From assembly GCF_001540865.1 (NCBI RefSeq), contig NC_033622.1:14390797-14454796 (forward strand): a stretch of 64,000 bases of DNA, read 5' to 3'. The notes beneath the pieces were generated by a model. It had not been told where the DNA came from. It worked only from the letters and a program-made list of their open reading frames with translations, and searched no databases. Of the stretch, positions 1-10,680 are shown piece by piece. Origin of the DNA: Ananas comosus (lineage: Eukaryota > Streptophyta > Magnoliopsida > Poales > Bromeliaceae). The translations under genes and the position numbers were made by a program. Within the stretch, counting starts at the first letter, position 1. Every line of letters starts with the position of its first letter.

Positions 1-529
1 ATTGCATCTGGTGACTTAAAATGGACAATATGATGATTCAAAACAACCTAATAATGGATTAATGCAAGTTAAAGGAAAGGTATGTATAAAAATGACCAAC
101 ATTAGGAGAGGGAGGTAGCAGTGCCCCGTAAAGGGCCCATAAAAGTTGGAGAGCACATTTTTTGGAATATATATGGAATATATAGCACTGTTCGCATACA
201 TAAAAGTGGGTGTGTAGAGCACAATACTTATCTATAGATACTGGAAACAGAGAAGAAGTGTTGGTTTCCACTCATAAGAACCAGATTCTTGCAAGACACA
301 GTTACCAGAAGGCCAACACACGACAACAAATATTTTGGTGTACCCGATCAAACGCATCATGCAACGTCTTTTAAACATAAGAAACATAATCGCTTGTATT
401 TCATTTGGTAGTATTAAGAACTAGATCAATGTCGACAAATTGATAATGGTTGCCCCCCTCCTCAACTAAAAAAGTGATTATCAACAAATGATTGATAATA
501 TATACCACCGGTGAGGTCGCCAAATAATA
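1..529. other. 3' flank of the CREST-like gene, no gene seen
   Basis: AT-rich sequence downstream of the minus-strand gene that stops at 530-532. It probably includes that gene's 3' UTR. I see no coding exon, RNA gene or terminal repeat here. Confidence 0.4.
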
Positions 530-2276
530 TCACTCGAGAAGCTTATTGCATGTCCCAACTCCAACCGCCGCCGCAAGGTGCCATGCAGCATGAAGATAGG
601 GGGTCTCGGGAAAGCAGTCGTCGGCGAAAAATAGTGCACCTCCTAATAGAGAGGAAACTGTGTGAAGGTTATGAGCCATTCTGAGCGCTGGTTTCTCCAG
701 TGCTTTTCTTGCGAAGGCTACCTGAAAAACACCAAGTCAACAGATTATTAAGAATCTCAAGAAAGCAAACCGTTGATGTAACCATCGTCTGTAAAGAGAT
801 GTGAGCTGCTTATCAGCAGAAACATTAAGGAATAGATGCAGTTCCAATGGGAAACTGTTGAATTTCTATTGATAAAACATAAGAATAGATGCTTTATTAT
901 GACTTGCCTCCATCATGCCTGTGTGGACAGCTGAAACCATCAAAGGTTGAAATGGTAAAAGCAATGTTGATGCGGCCATTAGTACTTTTGGGTTCTCTTC
1001 CCTGAGTGCCCTTGATAGACACTGCACAGAACGATTGTCTAGTAAGGTACAGGAAGAAAAGGTAACTCGCCCCTCAATTGAAACTTCCCGTTCGGGATAA
1101 ATAATAGTAAAAGTTATTATGAGGCTCTTTCAGCGAAACAAATCGATTCTTTGCCATTCCTAGAAAATACATGTATGCCCGCTAAGCCACTACATAGGAA
1201 CATAGGAACAACTTAAGAAGCCAAAAACATATGAACACGTTTGATTCTAGCTTATATTTTAGGCTAGGCAGGTTTAATGAACTGATACCAAATGCTTTAG
1301 AGACCTTTTTCTGCTTAATTATCTTCTCTCTTATGTATCGATAGCAGCGAAACAAAAATAAGAAAATGTATGTTTGCGCACTCTCATGTTCTTGTGCACT
1401 CTCATGTTCTTGCGCATTCTCATGTTCAAGGAATTCATTTAGATCGTTGACCATTTTTTCAGAGGAAACTCCTCAAATATGCACAACCAGTTGGTAAGCG
1501 TATCAAACTTACAAGTGAAGCTGCAGCAATCATTGTATAGTCTGCCCATCTCAGATATTTTCTAACTTCTCCCCTTGAAGAATGATATAAGCTTGATGCG
1601 ATCCCCACTCCAACAAGCGAATTAGCATATAATGCAGTATTCAAGTTCTTCCTGCAGCACTGATAGGTAATTCGTCAGTCGATAGTGGTATAAAGAAACA
1701 AACGAGGGTGGGGTATACAACTAAAGGCATTCTAATACGAATAAATTTTGAAAAGGAACTTGCCGTGGAGCCCGAAGTCCGAGAAATATGAAAGGCATTG
1801 AGGTCAAGACATTTGCAATAGTTTCCCCGATATGACTATCGCCTGATACAGGAGATATATACGCATGTCAAAGCTGATGCATAAAAGAAATTGTTGGATG
1901 TGCGCACCAATAACGGCCTAAGTAGAAAATACCTTGCAGACTACATTTGATGGGCCTCAAGCACGACGGCCTCTGCTGCCATAGTTGCCTGAGGAAACAT
2001 GTCATACATTACCCTGTTAGTTATATTTACATAAGATATGTACAAATAGTCCAAGACACACTCGAAAATTGCAACTAAGTTCAATTGTAAATGAAGAACA
2101 ACTCACCTGATTAACAATCCTTGGCTTATTCCGACAATCCCCGACCCATCACAAGCTGATTGATCAAAGCCGCCTTGGCGAAGATCCTCATCCTCTCTGT
2201 AAGATGATCGATTCACAACTTGTACCCCATGGAGCCCTTCTAAAACTCTGGGCATTGATGCATCTTTGATGCCCAT
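530..2276 (-). CDS. CREST-superfamily multi-pass membrane protein (putative metal-dependent hydrolase), six exons
   Basis: Six exons join in one frame: 2276-2107, 1988-1933, 1842-1764, 1651-1513, 1021-908, 721-530 (750 nt, 249 residues). The start ATG at 2276 has a TAA directly upstream in frame. The C-terminal two thirds is hydrophobic, with several likely membrane segments. Motifs fit the CREST superfamily (alkaline ceramidase, PAQR receptors, Per1, TMEM8): S121-x3-H125 (SSLYH), D139 (WADYT) and H230-x3-H234 (HAAWH). In that superfamily these residues bind a metal and suggest a hydrolase, so lipid or ceramide-type amidase activity is an inference. The substrate is unknown. The first 75 residues are polar and probably face the cytosol or stroma. 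Two introns need a GC donor: after 1764 (CG/GCAAGT) and after 908 (GAG/GCAAGT). The frame closes only with the first of these. I do not recognise a specific gene name. Confidence 0.8.
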
Positions 2277-3157
2277 TTATACACTCGATGGCAAGCAACC
2301 CAATCTAATTTCTTATTGGCTGGTTGTCTCATACGGCAGTTAGATTATCTGCACATGCACAAAGAAAACGACACAAAAGGTTTGGTACAAATAACATGTG
2401 CAATAGTCACTCTCTGAAAACTTCAAAATCGACTTTAGGAAGCAAAAATCGATCACCAGCGAGAACAGTTCAAGTTCGTCTATGCCCCACTCAATGTGGC
2501 GTGCAATCACATTATATAGCCCTTAGGCGGATACATCTGTAATTGACTCAGGATCATTCTTAACAGGTGTTGGTTGGCACTCAACACGCCACTTTTTTTA
2601 TCCAGGAATATTAGATGCGCAGATTAAATCTGTTTCGTTTTTACTTAATAAATAGTGAACTCCAGTTTCATAATGTATAATTAGCGAAATTCCAATTTTG
2701 GTCCTCTTCTGGTTGAGTAAGGCTCTAACTAAGTAACCTAAGATTTTCAAGCCCAAATAACCAGATAAAATATCACTATCCTTGTCCTTAAAGATGCAAG
2801 CACATGTTCCTACTTTTGATGAGAACTATTGTCGAAGAGTAAAATCCAGCATAAACATAATGGAATTAGGCTCTACGGAATCGATTCAAGCTGAAATAGT
2901 CACAATGCCAGAGAAGCACCAAAATTGTCGGATAATTTTGCCCTTAGATTTGCACAAGATTCAATAAAAGAGCAAAAAATTACTAAAGATAATAGGAAAA
3001 AAAAAAAAGCCTGAAATTGATACATACAATCAACATTAATCAGGAGAACTCAAAACCCTTGCTCTATGAAATCAAATCCAATCCCCCGAAAAATAAGAAT
3101 TTTCTTACGATTCTTTATACTTAAAAAGAAATCATAATCATAATCATAAAATAAGAG

Positions 3158-3189
<32 letters not shown>

Positions 3190-3193
<4 letters not shown>

Positions 3194-3255
3194 AGAGGAG
3201 GGCGGAGAAGCAGCTTATCGTCACCGCGCGGCTTCGGCTTTTTCTCGCAGCGAAA
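3190..3255 (-). promoter_or_regulatory. Possible 5' non-coding exon of the CREST-like gene
   Basis: A short GC-rich island in AT-rich DNA, about 900 bp upstream of the start codon. Read on the minus strand it ends ...CTCTTCAG/GTTTTTT, a plausible splice donor followed by a long T tract. It could be a leader exon whose intron covers the run of A's at 3163-3188. No transcript evidence is available. Confidence 0.3.
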
Positions 3256-3262
3256 ACATAGG

Positions 3263-5225
3263 TTAATTTGTTAAAATAGAACATTTTCTTTATAGAACGA
3301 AGTTTATAATAAAATTAGTATCTTATTTTGAAGTAACTTTTTTTTTCTTCACATCAAGAAAACGTCTATCTGTTAATTTAAAGGATTCAAAATACGGAAG
3401 AAAGAATTTGAAGCAAACTCTAACGCAGTGCACGCCACTCTTTCATACTAACTTTTTATAAAACTAACATAAAACATGCATTATAACGCAAGATATATAA
3501 CACTACTCGGCCAATATTATATAAAAAATGCCGAGATAGCCTCTTGCATTTTCATATAGGGATATATATAAAAAAAGATTGAAATAAAATAGATTATCGC
3601 AGTTTATTTGGAGTTATGGTTTGATTTGTAAAGGAAAAAAAAAAGGTCGAAATAATAGAGAGCCGATATTTTTAGCACCCTGTAAGAGCTCTAATGCGAT
3701 GCGAAGCAGTCCAGACTATAACCAAATTGGTTGGTGTTGTGCGGTGCAATATTAGTCTAAATCTCTGGCGTATCCTGAGTGTGTCGGCCCAACGCAACCG
3801 TGAAGTATGCCCCGCTTAGTTTAGGGGAGGAGACGGCTTAGGCGTCTCTCTCTCCCTCCCTTTGCAGCTTCGCTATCTCATCGCCCTCCCTTAACCCCTT
3901 ATAGGCATATTAAGGGGGCGCATTCTAGGAAAGCCTTAGGCGTAGCAAAGAGGCTAAGGGAGGGGGGGGAGAGAGAGAAATATATATGAGCAGGGGGTGC
4001 GTAGGGGCNATAAAATTGTTTAATTGGATACTAATAATATTTTGTATATATATACATAAAAGTATGGAGAATTTTATAATTAGATGTTAAAAGTGATGTA
4101 TGATTCATTTATTTCAGATTGCATAAAAAATTAAAAATACCGATAAAATGGTGGGTCATTTACTGCTTATCACAAGGGTTAAGATCGACCAAATATAAAA
4201 ATTTAATGATAATTACAAAAAAAAAAAGCCTATTTAAATACACATGCAAATAGTCAGTGGATATATCAAATATAAATATATAGATAAATCTGTTTGGAAG
4301 ATCATATTCAGGTTCATGGCAGTTAGTTACATTCTTATTGATGTACATGCCGGGTGAACACAAACCAATTTTTAAATTAATACTCCTATAATTTGAAATT
4401 GTGTAGATTGCATATTTGTGTAAACGCATACTAATCGTATTCCCCATGAGAGTGCGCTGAGAAAAGATACTTGACATTATAATTTTTTAAATTTTATATA
4501 TATAGTTCGACTACTACATTCTTATGAGTATAGGTACTTCTTTGTTGTTGAAGCATAAAAAAAAAAGGGGGAAGAAGAAGAAAAAAAGGAGCAAGAAAAA
4601 AGATAGAAAGAGAGAAAATTTGAATAATGGTGTATGAGATGATCCATACACTACGCATGGAAAAATTCGAGTTTAAATTTTGAGTCTGGTGCATAGGTTA
4701 ATCCATGCACCAGGTGCATAGATTATAAAAAGTGGGATGTCCTCGTAGGCATGAATGGATATTACAAATAGCAAATTAGTCCTTTCCCTTTCATATGCTC
4801 CTTCAAACATATAATATTCTGTTATTTTAACTAAGATATAATATAAACAAATGGGAATGACTAATATGTAATTTAATACCTATGATCCCATAATCCTACA
4901 TCGTAACTTCCCACAAACCTCACCATATGCACTTCCATACGCACATTCTCCCGGGTAGTTAGACTAGACCCATAAATATCTCTCAATGAGAAAAGAAAAA
5001 GAGGACACAGATTTGAACCTTCAAACATATTCCTAAACAAAAAAATCCATCCCATCCCCCTGTTCACGAAAGAGAAAAAGAAAGGTATAATATTTTTTTC
5101 TTCACCATTAATGCCACAATCAAAGCTCTCTCTCTCCCTCCTAAAAAGTAAAAAAAAAATAAAAAATAAAAGAAAAAGAAAAGAGGGGCCCTCTGTATGT
5201 CCACCCTCATCAAGCCCCTCCTTCC
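3263..5225. other. Intergenic, no gene seen
   Basis: AT-rich spacer with one N at 4010. Positions 3830-3990 hold CT-rich and GA-rich arms facing each other (CTCTCTCCCTCCC near 3850; GGGAGGGGGGGGAGAG near 3960), which could be a decayed inverted repeat. The reading frames present are short and of low complexity. Confidence 0.4.
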
Positions 5226-5588
5226 CGCTCCGCCCACTCCCCCAAGCTCCTCCGCGGCCTCCGCGACTGCATCGACTCCGACGTCGCCGCGATCCTCCGC
5301 ACCGCCCACTCCATCAAGGCGCAGCTCGAAGCCCTCGACGACTCCAACGCCGCGAACCGTGCCCTCTCCCCGCGCTTCGCCGCGGGGATCTCCGTCGACC
5401 GCACCAGGATTTCGGTTACCCACGGGATCAGGGCGAAGCTTCGCGACGCCATGATCGGGTTCCAGAAGCTCAGGAAGACGATCCTCTCCGACCACAAGGA
5501 GACCCTGAAGCAAAACTACTACAACGCCACGGGAAAGCTCGCCTCCGACAAGGTGCTCGACGAAATGCTCAAGTGGAGCGGCGACCCC
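5226..5588 (+). pseudogene. Captured fragment of a Qa-SNARE syntaxin (SYP11/KNOLLE type)
   Basis: The frame with codons starting at multiples of three reads as an uninterrupted stretch of a plant SYP1 syntaxin N-terminal domain. It includes the helix LRDCIDSDVAAILRTAHSIK, the VDRTRISVTHGIRAKL segment and the end of the third helix (KETLKQNYYNATG). It lacks the syntaxin N terminus, the SNARE motif and the C-terminal anchor, so it cannot act in membrane fusion. At about 5589 it runs straight into a fragment of an unrelated gene in another frame. Subfamily assignment (SYP111/112 rather than SYP12/13) is from memory of the domain and is tentative. Confidence 0.75.
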
Positions 5589-5590
5589 AT

Positions 5591-5923
5591 GGATCCGCGG
5601 TGGCCGTGGTCACCATCAACCGCCCGGGCGCGCTCAACTCGCTCACGCGCCCCATGATGGTCGCGCTCGCAGGCGCGTTCCGCCGCCTCGACGCCGACGC
5701 CGGGCGCGGCCGCGCCTTCTGCTCCGGCGTCGACCTCACCGCCGCCGAGGATGTCTTCAAGGGCGACGTCAAGGACCCCGCCGCCGACCCCGTCGCCGCC
5801 ATGGCCGTGTGCCGCAAGCCCATCGTCGGCTCCATCGCCGGATTCGCCGTCACCGCCGGGTTCGAGATCGCCCTCGCCTGCGACTTGCTCGTCGCGGGCG
5901 GCGACGCCAAGTTGGTCGACACC
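5591..5923 (+). pseudogene. Captured fragment of an enoyl-CoA hydratase/isomerase
   Basis: A different frame from the syntaxin piece encodes the crotonase core: VAVVTINRPGALNSL, the oxyanion-hole segment GRAFCSGVDL, then KPIVGSIAGFAVTAGFEIAL and the ACDLLVAG strand, ending at VDT. The segment between RRLDAD and GRAFCSG is shorter than in the family, as if the usual VRVVVLTG-like strand had been deleted. The C-terminal half of the enzyme is absent. It resembles the plant monofunctional ECHIA type. Loss of both ends and of an internal strand means a non-functional relic. Confidence 0.85.
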
Positions 5924-6049
5924 TCGCCAACCCCTGCGCTGCCAAAGCCGTCCGATCCTCACCGATCCTGCGCTGCCGAAGCCGCCCGATCCTCGCCGAT
6001 CCTGCGCCGCCGAGGCCGCCTGCTCCTCGCCGACCCCTGCGCCGCCGAA
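5924..6049 (+). repeat. GC-rich imperfect tandem repeat between captured fragments
   Basis: Four or so imperfect copies of a unit near 30 bp built on GATCCT(C/G)CGC...GCCGAAGCCGCC separate the hydratase and reductase fragments. The repeat is absent from both protein families, so it arose in the chimera, perhaps as filler at the join. Confidence 0.65.
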
Positions 6050-6236
6050 GCCGCCTGCTCTTTCGCCGAGCGCCTCGTCGCCTTCGCCTGCGTCGAGGGC
6101 TTCTTCTCCGGCTCCTGCTGAGCCATCTTCTGGCTCAAGAAGCGTGGCCTCATGCCCGGGCTCACCTTCTCCAACGAGCTCATCTCCCGCGACGAGGGCC
6201 TCCACTGCGACTTCGCTTGCCTCCTCTACTCCCTCC
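6050..6236 (+). pseudogene. Captured fragment of ribonucleotide reductase small subunit (R2)
   Basis: The reading frame contains ERLVAFACVEG, then FFSGSC, an in-frame TGA at 6119-6121, and continues in the same frame with [31 protein letters not shown] and ACLLYS. This is the conserved R2 helix that carries iron-ligand residues (E of VEG; E and H of DEGLH). Next to the stop, one codon is missing and others are changed compared with the family consensus. Only about 60 residues of a roughly 330-residue protein are present. The fragment is interrupted after 6236 by a hAT-like insertion; the next captured fragment resumes at 7354. Confidence 0.88.
6229..6236 (+). repeat. Left 8-bp target site duplication of hAT copy 1
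   Basis: CTCCCTCC lies directly before the element terminus CAGGGCTGG and is repeated exactly at 7346-7353 after the other terminus CCACCCCTA. A perfect 8-bp duplication is the hAT signature. Confidence 0.9.
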
Positions 6237-6426
6237 CAGGGCTGGCAAACGAGCGAGCCGGCTCGCGTTCGACTCGTGTTCGGGTCGATATTCGACTCGC
6301 TCGAGCTCGACTCGAAATTGAATGAGCCGAGCTTGAACAAAATAAAAGGCTCGAAATTCATTTCAAGCCGAGCTTGAGTATTACTCGGCTCGTTCGAATT
6401 AGGCTCGAAAAGCTCGAAAAGCTCGA

Positions 6427-6459
<33 letters not shown>

Positions 6460-6526
6460 ATATATAGAGTAATGTATATAGATATATATATTATTTATAT
6501 AAGGTAAATACTATCTATATAGTGCA

Positions 6527-6745
6527 GCTATGGTGCTTGTACAAGCACCAAGCACTTGGTGCTTGTAAGTTTTGTACCGTTAGATCTACTCCTTTGATTA
6601 TTTCCAACCATTAGATTATACTATTCAACCAATCATTCCACTCAACCCTAGGGGGCCCACATCATCCTAATTGCATATCTCTTAATTCAATGGCTAAAAA
6701 TTTACAAGCACCAATAACTTGATACTTTTAAAAGTATCAAAGCTC

Positions 6746-6747
<2 letters not shown>
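6527..6747. mobile_element. MITE nested in hAT copy 1 (family with internal TCAACCCTAGGG)
   Basis: Imperfect inverted ends of roughly 50 bp (left around GGTGCTTGTAAGTTTT; right, read inward, GGTGCTTGTAAATTTT) flank a core containing CCATTAGATTATACTATTCA and CTCAACCCTAGGGGGCCCAC. The same core occurs at about 10318-10537, 18950-19175, 49385-49620 and 54273-54695. It carries no coding capacity. Confidence 0.65.

Positions 6748-6748
<1 letters not shown>

Positions 6749-6808
<60 letters not shown>
6749..6808. repeat. (CT)n/(TA)n microsatellite
   Basis: A CT run followed directly by a TA run inside hAT copy 1. A further (AT)n run lies at about 6425-6454. Confidence 0.85.
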
Positions 6809-7345
6809 ATGTATTTTAATTATATATAGGCTTTAATTTAATTTGGACTATTATTGTTTGCCCATAAAATAAACCCAACAAGTACAACCATGCAATTGAG
6901 CCCAACTCTAAATTTACATAACACACTCTCTCTTTCAGACTTTCACTATTGCACATAATACTAAAACATGATAACATTCAAATTCTCAAATCCCTAATTT
7001 TTTTTCCCCTCTCTCTCTCTCTCCTTCTCCCTCAGACCCTCACCCAGTCAGGCAGTCACCCTAGCTCACATTTCTTGCAATTATTTTGTATTTTGAACTA
7101 TTGAACATATTGCATCAAATTGTAGGTAATGTTATATAAAAATTAAACTATTGATTATATAATGTCGGGAATTTCAATAGGCTCGTTTAGAGCTCGAGCT
7201 CGGCTCGACTCGAAATTAGGCTCGCTCGAGCTCGGCTCGAATTAATTTCAAGCCGAGCTTGAGCCTAGATTTAGGCTCGAAATTAATTTCAAGCCGAATT
7301 TGAGCTGACATAAGCTCGCTCGAGCTCGGCTCGTTTCCACCCCTA

Positions 7346-7353
7346 CTCCCTCC
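7346..7353 (+). repeat. Right 8-bp target site duplication of hAT copy 1
   Basis: Exact second copy of CTCCCTCC (compare 6229-6236). Confidence 0.9.
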
Positions 7354-7691
7354 TTCGCTCCGCGGCGGCGCGCAACCCGCGCACGCTCGACGAGACCCTC
7401 AGCGCCGCCGACGCCGATCCCTTCAACAGGAAGCTCTTTGTCCACGGCCTTGGGTGGGAAACCACCTCCGAGGGGCTCCGCGCCGCGTTCGCCCGATACG
7501 GCGAGATCGAGGATTGCCGTGTTGGTTTCATCCAATTCCGTCACCGGAGCTCGGCGAGCCGCGCCCTCCGCGAACCCCAGAGGCTCATCGACAACTGCAT
7601 GACCGCGGGCCAGCTCGCCTCCACCAAACTCACCCCCGCACTGAACCAACTCGTCACCGCTCACCAGGTGTTCGATCTGTGGCCACAATGA
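7354..7691 (+). pseudogene. Captured fragment of an RRM protein (UBP1-associated protein 2 type)
   Basis: After removal of the hAT element and one target duplication, the reductase frame continues without a shift into LLRSAAARNPRTLDETL and the RRM start RKLFVHGLGWETTSEGLRAA. The RNP2-like strand (LFVHGL) and YGEIEDC are clear. The loop and RNP1 region that normally joins them to GFIQFRHR (about a dozen residues) is missing, so the RRM fold is broken. It then follows the family as far as GQLAS and ends at a TGA at 7689. Plant UBA2 proteins are hnRNP-like RNA-binding proteins. This copy is a relic. Confidence 0.8.
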
Positions 7692-8045
7692 GCCATGGCG
7701 TCGGTCCAGGCTGTGGCGCTCAAGGCGGAGCACGCGTAGGCGGTGGACGCGCTGCAGAATGCGCCGCAATTGGTGTGCGGCGGCAGGCGGCCTGTGGACG
7801 CCAACAGCGAGCTCTTGGCCGCCGGCACTTTCGTTGACACCTGCCAGGACTCGTTCGACGAGTTCCTAGACGTCGACGGTTCGCACCTCGCAAACGTGCA
7901 GCAGGCTCGCCAATAACAACATCAGCCTCGCCGCTTACAAGGCCGCCTAGGATGTTGCTATGACGGAGTTGGCGCCAACGAATCATGCCTACCAATTGTT
8001 TGACGAAATGCCCATGACACATCTTTCGACGGCGAATCCAATCTG
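7692..8045 (+). pseudogene. Tail of the chimeric block, degraded coding-like DNA of unclear origin
   Basis: GC-rich DNA with coding-like composition but several in-frame stops. The piece AYQLFDEMP near 7986-8012 resembles a PPR repeat. The piece GTFVDTCQDSFDEFLDVDG near 7827-7880 is acidic and unrecognised. GC content drops sharply after about 8045, which marks the right edge of the captured block. Confidence 0.4.
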
Positions 8046-8049
8046 TACA

Positions 8050-8245
8050 TAAAGAGAGAGAGCGGTGCTCTTCTCTTTATAAAAAAATGTGTTATTAAAA
8101 GAGAAAGAGCGGTGTTCTTCTCTTTATAAACAATATAGCATCATCGAAAGAGAGAGAAAGCGGTGCTCTTCTCTTTGCAAAACAAAAAAATATTATCAAA
8201 AGAGAGAAAGAGATTACTTCTCTAATTATGAAGGAGAGAGGGAGC
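8050..8245 (+). repeat. Imperfect tandem repeat, about 50-bp unit
   Basis: Three to four copies of a unit containing AAAGAG...AGCGGTGCTCTTCTCTTTATAAA, each holding a small hairpin (AGAG...CTCT). It gives rise only to low-complexity reading frames. Confidence 0.7.
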
Positions 8246-8639
8246 TTTGTTACAAAAAGAGAGGCGATGAAGAGATTTTCCCACCTTAGTTGTCCCATGA
8301 ATGTAAAAGAGACAAAAGAAGATCTATCTTTGTTGTCTTATATTTTCAAAGGAGATAAAGAGAAAAAATGTGTTCTCTTAATTCTCCTACAATGAAGAGA
8401 CAAAAGAAAATTAGTCGGATTACCGATTAATATTCTTTTGATCGTCCTTTTATTGGAAGAACAATGTAATGTTCGAAAATAATCGAACTCTTTGATTCTA
8501 TCCAAAGTTGAATCTTTCGATTTGGTCGAATTAGACCAAATTGAGATTTAATCGCATTAGACATTTTATGTGATTCACGACTGAGAATTTGACAAATAAA
8601 AAAATGCATTCGAAATTTTTAAGCTATGAATTTGATTCT

Positions 8640-10250
8640 GAATCTTACAATCTCATATGATCCCAAATTAACCACCTCAAAACAATGGACCAAGCCCGTT
8701 CTCACCTCAAATCTCATAACCCAAGCTCAACATGACCCAAGTTCAGCCCAAACATAAATTTGGGCCCAATTCTATGACTTGCTTAAAAGAAAATTTGGAC
8801 TTATGCCATACGGGCCTAAATTGAGCCCAAGCCCACATGTAATTCAAACCTCCACCTGAATCCATATTAAACGGGCCTAAACTGGGCCTATGCCTATATC
8901 CAGAACTTAAAATTTAATTCAGGCCTCAACTTGAGTCCATACCATATAGGCCTGGATCTAGTCCATGTTGGAATGCAACTATATGGACCCAAATTTGGAC
9001 CATGAATGAATCCATCCGAGAGTTGAACCATAACTTGAAGCTATACCTAGCCCAAGTTTGAATTCCAAACTGGTTCATAAAAATGGCTAAATCGAATAAA
9101 ATCTAAATTGAAAACCAATTCAGACCAACATCAAACCCAAAAATCTAACCCAAACCAAGACCTTAAATCATGCCTATCAGATCAAATATGAAACCAAACT
9201 CTACCAATTTGTTAAGGGCAAATCTTTTTAATCCAATTCTCTAGCATATTAAGCTAGAGTCATATTGTTATCACATTCATATTAGATCAAATTCTAAAAT
9301 ATTTGTTTAGAATTGATCAAACCATCTATTAGGTTTCACCTAATCAGTTCAATTGAACTCTAATACACTTACTTAGAGTTCAAATAAATGAAATTGAATT
9401 AGACTCTAATACATACACTTAGAGTTTAATTTAAATTACATTTGACTAATCCTAATATATATAACCAGGATTTAGTTGATATTTTACCTCATGGTGAACC
9501 CAAATTAGTCTCTAATACATACACTTAGAGTTTAATTTAAGTTAAGTTATATTTTGACTAATCCTAACATATATAACTAGGATTTAATTGATATTTCATC
9601 TCATGGTGAACCCAAATTAGACTCTAATACATACACTTAGAGTTTAATTTAAATCAAATTTTGACTAATCCGATTTAGTTAATATTTCACCTTATGGTGA
9701 ACTCAATGTGAGGTGTAATTAAGCTCAAACATATAAGCATAGAGCTTAATTACATTAGACTCTAAGATATAAAATTAGAGTCTAATTCGAAATATTTGGA
9801 CTAATTCTAACACATACATTTAGGATGAAAGCTTAAATCAATTTAATCAAATCAAACTCTAATGCACCTAACTAGGGTTTAATTTGAATCAAATCCGATT
9901 AAGTCCCAATGCATATACATGAAATTTAATCAATCCCTCACCTATGGTGAACAATATTGTTGAGCACTGAAACATATAGAGCCCAATCAAATCAATTTGA
10001 TCATACACTTTGATTCAGAATCAAGTTCAATCAACCGTCATATTCATTCATGTACATTGGGGGTATGCCCCTGGTTAAGCCATGTAACTATACAATGGAT
10101 TATGTTATAAAATCCACCTTTTATTCAATTTCAGTCTATTTCAGCATTACAGAGGTCTCTTAATCGAAGGTGTCCTAACACTTTGAAGGGATAATTAACA
10201 ATAAACGCTTGCGTTTATTGGAAGCCATGAATCCACAATACCTGATAACC
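8640..10250. repeat. Decayed repeat block with a 106-112 bp tandem unit
   Basis: Positions 9397-9502, 9503-9614 and 9615-9707 are three clear copies of a unit that opens AATTAGACTCTAATACATAC and closes near CATGGTGAACCCAA. More degraded copies lie on both sides (about 9245-9396 and 9708-9950). The part before 9200 is rich in GGCCCAA-type words. It may be the remnant of a retrotransposon leader, but no LTR ends or protein domains are visible. Confidence 0.55.
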
Positions 10251-10317
10251 ATATATAATTAAATCTTAATCTGAATCATGAATACTACCCCATGGGAATT
10301 TGAAAATAAGATTAACC

Positions 10318-10537
10318 GTGCAAGGTGTGTCATTCGTGGTCGCAGACATTTGTATTCATAAGTTTTCAGTCGTTAGATTTACCTTTTTGACCATTTTCAT
10401 CCGTTAGATTATAATATTCAACAAACCACTCGCTCAACCCTAGGAGACCACTATCATCCTAACTGCACATCCCTTCATCCAACAGTTGAAGACTTATGAG
10501 CACAAAGTAAATTATACTTATAAGAGTATAGTAGCCC
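10318..10537. mobile_element. MITE of the TCAACCCTAGGG family
   Basis: The core GTTAGATTATAATATTCAAC and CTCAACCCTAGGAGACCACT matches the copy at 6527-6747. The ends are degraded. The right end (ATACTTATAAGAGTATAGTAG) is inverted relative to the left ends of sister copies. No coding. Confidence 0.55.
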
Positions 10538-10680
10538 TACTTTCTCTCTCTCTCTCTTTATATATATATATATATATAAATCTAAACATATGATTCCGAT
10601 ACAAATTCAAACCTCTCCTCTCTGAAGTTAAAGGAAACACAATATGGAGTATTGGAGTGGAGTAGGGCTACCATTATTTC

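Larger units (their letters stand above)
6237..7345 (+). mobile_element. Non-autonomous hAT-like element, copy 1
   Basis: The ends are imperfect inverted repeats: CAGGGCTGGCAAACGAGC on the left and, read inward, TAGGGGTGGAAACGAGCC on the right. Subterminal regions are packed with GAGCTCGGCTCG-type motifs. The element is 1109 bp with a perfect 8-bp duplication (CTCCCTCC) on both sides. There is no transposase frame. Internal content is AT and CT microsatellite plus a nested MITE at about 6527-6747. A second copy in the opposite orientation lies at 53811-55729. The shared internal region is recognisable, for example the segment around 6880-6930. Confidence 0.88.

Noticed and set aside
5111..6121. 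A 336-codon plus-strand frame that looks like one gene
   Set aside because: It passes out of frame through the syntaxin piece and in frame through the hydratase and reductase pieces, then hits a stop inside a conserved motif. It is an accident of joined fragments.
5519..6361. Long minus-strand open frame (280 codons) opposite the chimeric block
   Set aside because: GC-rich DNA leaves the opposite strand open; the translation is Gly/Glu/Asp-rich with no domain, while the plus strand shows recognisable families.
9397..9707. CRISPR-like array of direct repeats
   Set aside because: Repeats are adjacent without spacers, imperfect, and lie in a plant nuclear genome.
8640..10250. Possible LTR retrotransposon
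   Set aside because: No TG...CA ends, primer site or protein domain was found; only a tandem unit is certain, so it is listed as a repeat.
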